Positions 61,034 through 64,000 of a stretch of DNA of 64,000 nucleotides are shown piece by piece. Source of the DNA: Allopusillimonas soli (GTDB taxonomy: Bacteria; Pseudomonadota; Gammaproteobacteria; Burkholderiales; Burkholderiaceae_B); NCBI RefSeq assembly GCF_004153445.1, contig NZ_SDQC01000001.1, positions 310,001 to 374,000 on the forward strand, read 5' to 3'. Each line of letters begins with the position of its first letter. Position 1 is the first letter of the stretch. The notes under the pieces were generated by a model, which saw nothing but the letters and a program-made list of their open reading frames with translations, did not search any database and was not told the DNA's origin. A program made the position numbers and the translations under genes.

Positions 61034-61170
61034 ATGCGCAATGCCGACATGCTCTCGTTTTCCACGCACGACGGCGTGGATCTGACCTACCGCACTGGCC
61101 TGCCGAACAAATGTCTGAACACGCGCGCGGGGCCATGGGTTGTCTCCGGGTGAACGCGGCGCTGCGCTAG
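61034..61170 (+). pseudogene. decayed N-terminus of an alpha/beta hydrolase (YnbC-like)
   Basis: From ATG 61034 the frame reads MLSFSTHDGVDLTYRTGL and stops at 61153. Loss of one C in CGC(C)ACTGG explains it: in the next frame the sequence runs on as HWPAEQMSEHARGAM and stops at 61168-61170. THDGVDLTYRHWPA is the usual start of hydrolases found in such lipid clusters. The rest of the gene is absent. Dead remnant between the phosphatidyltransferase and plsC-like genes. Confidence 0.65.
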
Positions 61171-61196
61171 CTCGACTTACCCCTATGAGGCTCAGG

Positions 61197-61820
61197 ATGA
61201 TCGACTCTCTGTTTGCATTCGTCATTACTTCCGCCGCCAGGCTGCTGACGGGCGCGCGAGCGTTGTGGCTGGGCTGTGAGCCCACGCCCAGACAGCGCAT
61301 TTATTACGGTAATCACAACAGCCATGTCGATTTCGTGCTGATCTGGGCCTCGCTGCCCCTGGCGTTGCGCCAGCGCACCCGCCCAGTGGCAGGCGCCGAC
61401 TACTGGCTTACTGGAAAGTGGCGCAAGTTCCTGATACAACGCGTATTCAACGGCGTTCTGGTCGACCGCAAGCACAGCTCCCCGGATAATCATCCATTGC
61501 AGACGCTGCTCGATGCCCTTGAACATGGGGATTCCATGATCATCTTTCCCGAAGGAACACGCAACCAGGGAGAAGAGGGGCTGCTGCCTTTCAAGAGTGG
61601 CCTGTACCATCTGGCTCGCCTCAGGCCAGACGTGGAAATCATACCGGTATGGATTGCGAACCTGAATCGCGTGATGCCTAAAGGCAAGGTTGTCCCGCTT
61701 CCCTTGCTGTGCACACTGCATTTCGGTGCGCCCCTTGTTCTGCAGAAAGACGAGACCAAGCAGGACTTTCTGGATAGGGCCCAGAGTACATTGCTGGCCT
61801 TGGCCGCCCAGGAGAACTGA
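61197..61820 (+). CDS. PlsC-type 1-acylglycerol-3-phosphate acyltransferase
   Basis: 207 residues. Acyltransferase motifs: block I GNHNSHVDFVLIW (H-x4-D, about 40-52), block III FPEGTRNQGEEGLLPFKSGLY (in two parts, about 115-135) and IIPVWIANLNRVMPKG. It acylates lysophosphatidate or a related lysolipid. ATG 61197 has GAGG six bases upstream; an ATG at 61185 is the alternative. Next gene follows after one base. Confidence 0.88.
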   Translation: MIDSLFAFVITSAARLLTGARALWLGCEPTPRQRIYYGNHNSHVDFVLIWASLPLALRQRTRPVAGADYWLTGKWRKFLIQRVFNGVLVDRKHSSPDNHPLQTLLDALEHGDSMIIFPEGTRNQGEEGLLPFKSGLYHLARLRPDVEIIPVWIANLNRVMPKGKVVPLPLLCTLHFGAPLVLQKDETKQDFLDRAQSTLLALAAQEN

Positions 61821-61821
61821 G

Positions 61822-62751
61822 ATGGACCACAGCACACTCTTTCTGTTTACCGGCATAGGCTGCCTGCTGCTGGTCGCGACGGCCATCGGCCAGCTGCTGA
61901 AATGGCGGGCTCCATCGCCAAGCCCCGTCATCGACAATCTAAATGCGCGGATCTATGCCTGGTGGGTAATGGTGGTGGTGATAGGCATCGCATTCCTGAT
62001 GGGGCGGGCCGGCATCATCATTCTCTTTTACCTCATTTCTTTCTATGCCCTGCGCGAGTTCATTACACTGACTCCGACGCGACGCAGCGACTACCCCGCA
62101 CTCGTGGCGGCGTTCTACTTTGCACTGCCCGTACAGTACCTGCTGATATGGGTAGACTGGTACGGTCTGTTCGCCATTTTCATTCCAGTCTACCTGTTCC
62201 TGCTACTACCTATTCTTTCTTCGTTCGGCGGCGACACAGTGCGCTACCTGGAGCGCGCGGCAAATGTACAGTGGGGCCTGATGATCGCCGTATACTGCAT
62301 TTCCGCCGTTCCCGCGTTGGTAATTCTGCCTATACCCGGTTTCGAGGGCAAAAACCTGCTGCTTGTTGCCTGGCTCATTCTCGTCGTGCAGATATCGGAT
62401 GTCCTGCAATATGTATGCGGCAAGATTTTCGGCAAGCGGAAAATAGCGCCGTCGCTGTCACCATCGAAAACCGTGGAAGGGTTTGCCGGCGGCATCGCGC
62501 TGGCCACGCTCGTGGGAGCCTGCCTATACTGGATTACGCCATTCAAGCCTTGGCAGGCCGCGCTCATTGCCTTGCTGGTGTGCCTGCTGGGTTTTGCGGG
62601 CGGTTTGGTGATGTCCGCCATCAAGCGCGACCGAGGTGTAAAAGACTGGGGTCACATGATCGAAGGCCACGGCGGTATGTTGGACAGGTTGGATTCCATC
62701 TGCTTTGCCGCGCCGGTCTTTTTCCATGTGCTGCGCTATTGGTGGGTGTAG
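61822..62751 (+). CDS. phosphatidate cytidylyltransferase (CdsA/YnbB-like)
   Basis: 309 residues, about eight membrane helices. The CDS signature is at the C-terminal part: SPSKTVEGFAGG and SAIKRDRGVKDWGHMIEGHGG followed by MLDRLDS. It makes CDP-diacylglycerol from phosphatidate and CTP, supplying the phosphatidyltransferase two genes upstream. GGAG lies nine bases before ATG 61822. Together the cluster makes a complete acylate, activate and transfer module separate from housekeeping lipid synthesis. Confidence 0.92.
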   Translation: MDHSTLFLFTGIGCLLLVATAIGQLLKWRAPSPSPVIDNLNARIYAWWVMVVVIGIAFLMGRAGIIILFYLISFYALREFITLTPTRRSDYPALVAAFYFALPVQYLLIWVDWYGLFAIFIPVYLFLLLPILSSFGGDTVRYLERAANVQWGLMIAVYCISAVPALVILPIPGFEGKNLLLVAWLILVVQISDVLQYVCGKIFGKRKIAPSLSPSKTVEGFAGGIALATLVGACLYWITPFKPWQAALIALLVCLLGFAGGLVMSAIKRDRGVKDWGHMIEGHGGMLDRLDSICFAAPVFFHVLRYWWV

Positions 62752-62768
62752 CGCATAGTGCCGCCGTC

Positions 62769-63080
62769 TCAGGCGCTGCCTCGATGGATGGTGTAGCGAT
62801 GACAGACCGAGTATTTGTTTCGGTGAGTCATGGCTTCCTGGTACTCGGGAGATTGATAGAAAGCGAGCGCCTGGTCATAGCTGTCGAACTCCAGAATGAC
62901 AATGCGGTTTGAACCTGGATCGCCGCTCGCAGCCGTGTATTCACCTCCTCGAACCAGAAACCTGCCGCCATATTTTTGCACGGCCGGCGTCGACCTCGAC
63001 ATGTAGTGTGCTCTGTAGTTGTCGGGATCGGTTACCTCGATTTCAACATAGATATAACCGCGCTCGTTATCTTCAGCCAT
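62769..63080 (-). CDS. DUF1330-family protein
   Basis: 103 residues, a dimeric alpha/beta-barrel fold with DUF1330 marks (GYIYVEIEVTDPDNYRAHYMS, YGGRFLVRGGEYTAASG, RIVILEFDSYDQALAFYQSPEYQEA). ATG at 63080 (MAEDNERG) preferred; an ATG three codons upstream is possible. Function unknown. Same strand and 37 bases behind the sulfatase, probably one operon. Confidence 0.87.
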   Translation of the reverse strand: MAEDNERGYIYVEIEVTDPDNYRAHYMSRSTPAVQKYGGRFLVRGGEYTAASGDPGSNRIVILEFDSYDQALAFYQSPEYQEAMTHRNKYSVCHRYTIHRGSA

Positions 63081-63116
63081 TGTGTGCATGCTCCAGTAGA
63101 CGGGACCCGCAGCAGA

Positions 63117-64000
63117 TCACCACTGCCCAAAAAATACGCCCGCCTTCTTGTAGGCGTTGGTGCCCTTCTCCACCATCTCGTCCGTGACCGTGGTACGACG
63201 CTTCAAGCGCGTGAACCAATCCATCAGCCTGCTGCGGCACTCGGCCCGCACCGCCTCATGGTTCGGGCTGCGTCCGAGGTCGATGAATTGGTCCGGGTCG
63301 GATTCAAGGTCGTAAAGCTGCTCGGGTTCGTCCATCCAGTATACATAGCGCCAGCGGTCTGTGCGCACTGACCAGGCCCGCGCATTCTGCGTGGTCTTGC
63401 CCACGATCTGACGTGCAAGGCGATAGCTGTAGTCAAGTTCGGAAAAAACGCAATCGCGCCAATCAGTGTGCTGTCCGTATAGCAGCGGCAACAGGTTGCG
63501 GCCTTCCAGGCGATGCGTGGCCAGCGGCAAGCCCAGCCAGGAAAGGATCGTCGGCAATATGTCCACAGACTCGGCCATGCGCGGCTCGACGCCTCCCCGC
63601 GTTGCATCTGCGGCGGGCGATGGGTCCACAACGATAAGCGGCACGCGTTGCACCTGCTCGTAAAATAGTTCCTTCTCGCCAAACCAGTGATCCCCGAGAA
63701 AGTCGCCATGATCCGCTGTGAAGATGATCAACGTGTCATCCATCAGGCCGCTGTTTTCCATATAGTCGAACAGCCTGCCTAGATTATCGTCCAACTGGGT
63801 GATAAGCCCCTGATAGGCCGGACGAACAGTGCGCTGGCACTCGTCGGAAGAAAAACTGATGCTTTCCTCCTGTTGGCGGTAGGCCGCCAGCACGGGATGG
63901 GCATCATGTTTTTCCGCCTCGTTGCGTACAGGCGGCAGGCACTCCTCGTAGCCATACATGGCATGGTAGGGTGCGGGCGCTATATACGGCCAGTGCGGCT
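63117..64000 (-). CDS. sulfatase-family hydrolase, C-terminal part (5' end outside window)
   Basis: The frame enters from the right edge (PHWPYIAPAPYHAMYG) and ends at 63117, giving about 294 residues. The alkaline-phosphatase-superfamily metal site is at DTLIIFTADHGDFLGDHWFGEKELFYEQ, followed by RVPLIV and the C-terminal LYDLESDPDQFIDL. The active-site Cys/Ser region lies outside the window, so sulfatase versus phosphonate monoester hydrolase cannot be decided. Confidence 0.9.
   Translation of the reverse strand, partial: PHWPYIAPAPYHAMYGYEECLPPVRNEAEKHDAHPVLAAYRQQEESISFSSDECQRTVRPAYQGLITQLDDNLGRLFDYMENSGLMDDTLIIFTADHGDFLGDHWFGEKELFYEQVQRVPLIVVDPSPAADATRGGVEPRMAESVDILPTILSWLGLPLATHRLEGRNLLPLLYGQHTDWRDCVFSELDYSYRLARQIVGKTTQNARAWSVRTDRWRYVYWMDEPEQLYDLESDPDQFIDLGRSPNHEAVRAECRSRLMDWFTRLKRRTTVTDEMVEKGTNAYKKAGVFFGQW

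Overview
The window reads as a chromosomal segment of a motile, GC-rich betaproteobacterium of the order Burkholderiales, most like the family Alcaligenaceae (Bordetella, Achromobacter, Pusillimonas and relatives). The grounds are an flhDC-motAB-che-flhBA flagellar locus that ends against flgN, four extracytoplasmic 'Bug' (TctC-type) solute receptors with no membrane partners nearby, and the LysR, CaiB and cupin genes that accompany them. No database search was possible, so genus and species are not assigned.

Layout. (1) 1-12.1 kb: flagellar and chemotaxis locus, all on the minus strand except the 3' end of flgN: flhDC, motAB, cheA-cheW-cheR-cheB-cheY-cheZ, flhB-flhA, with many genes touching or overlapping. 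(2) 12.5-13.0 kb: an NlpC/P60 lipoprotein behind an A+T-rich region rich in dyads. (3) 13.1-23.2 kb: a complete glycerol uptake and catabolism locus: glpSTPQ, a DUF2160 membrane protein, glpV and glpD leftward, glpR and glpK rightward. (4) 23.2-37.6 kb: housekeeping and transport genes: TM2 protein, lipoate-ligase-like protein, SulP permease without STAS, TerC under a manganese riboswitch, tautomerase, YeiH with its LysR regulator, an EamA exporter, and a MarR-controlled OMF/EmrA/EmrB-type efflux operon. (5) 38.1-40.2 kb: a more A+T-rich serine hydrolase plus Bug receptor pair, next to tRNA-Thr. (6) 40.4-43.0 kb: MAPEG protein, AI-2E-type permease, mntP under a second manganese riboswitch, and tRNA-Asn. 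(7) 43.0-58.8 kb: an A+T-richer accessory region starting exactly behind tRNA-Asn and closing at IS3-family transposase fragments. It holds small orphan ORFs, a GFA-domain protein, a Bug/cupin/LysR set and an eight-gene CoA-thioester pathway of unknown substrate. (8) 58.8-64 kb: DUF305 protein, a fourth Bug receptor, a phospholipid-type cluster (CDP-alcohol phosphatidyltransferase, PlsC, CdsA-like) with a decayed hydrolase gene inside it, a DUF1330 protein and a truncated sulfatase.

How the parts work together. The glp locus carries everything from uptake to dihydroxyacetone phosphate. GlpS and GlpT carry complementary defects that predict one canonical and one degenerate ATP site. TerC and MntP are separate manganese exporters, each behind a yybP-ykoY element, which points to a manganese-export regulon. 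The 49.7-58.4 kb cluster couples a Bug receptor to an acyl-CoA ligase, a tandem CaiB-type CoA transferase, an MmgE/PrpD protein, a thiolase fold without its usual cysteine, a DUF35 partner and an SMP-30 lactonase. It is the best candidate here for an undescribed catabolic route, probably ending in a retro-aldol cleavage of a CoA ester.
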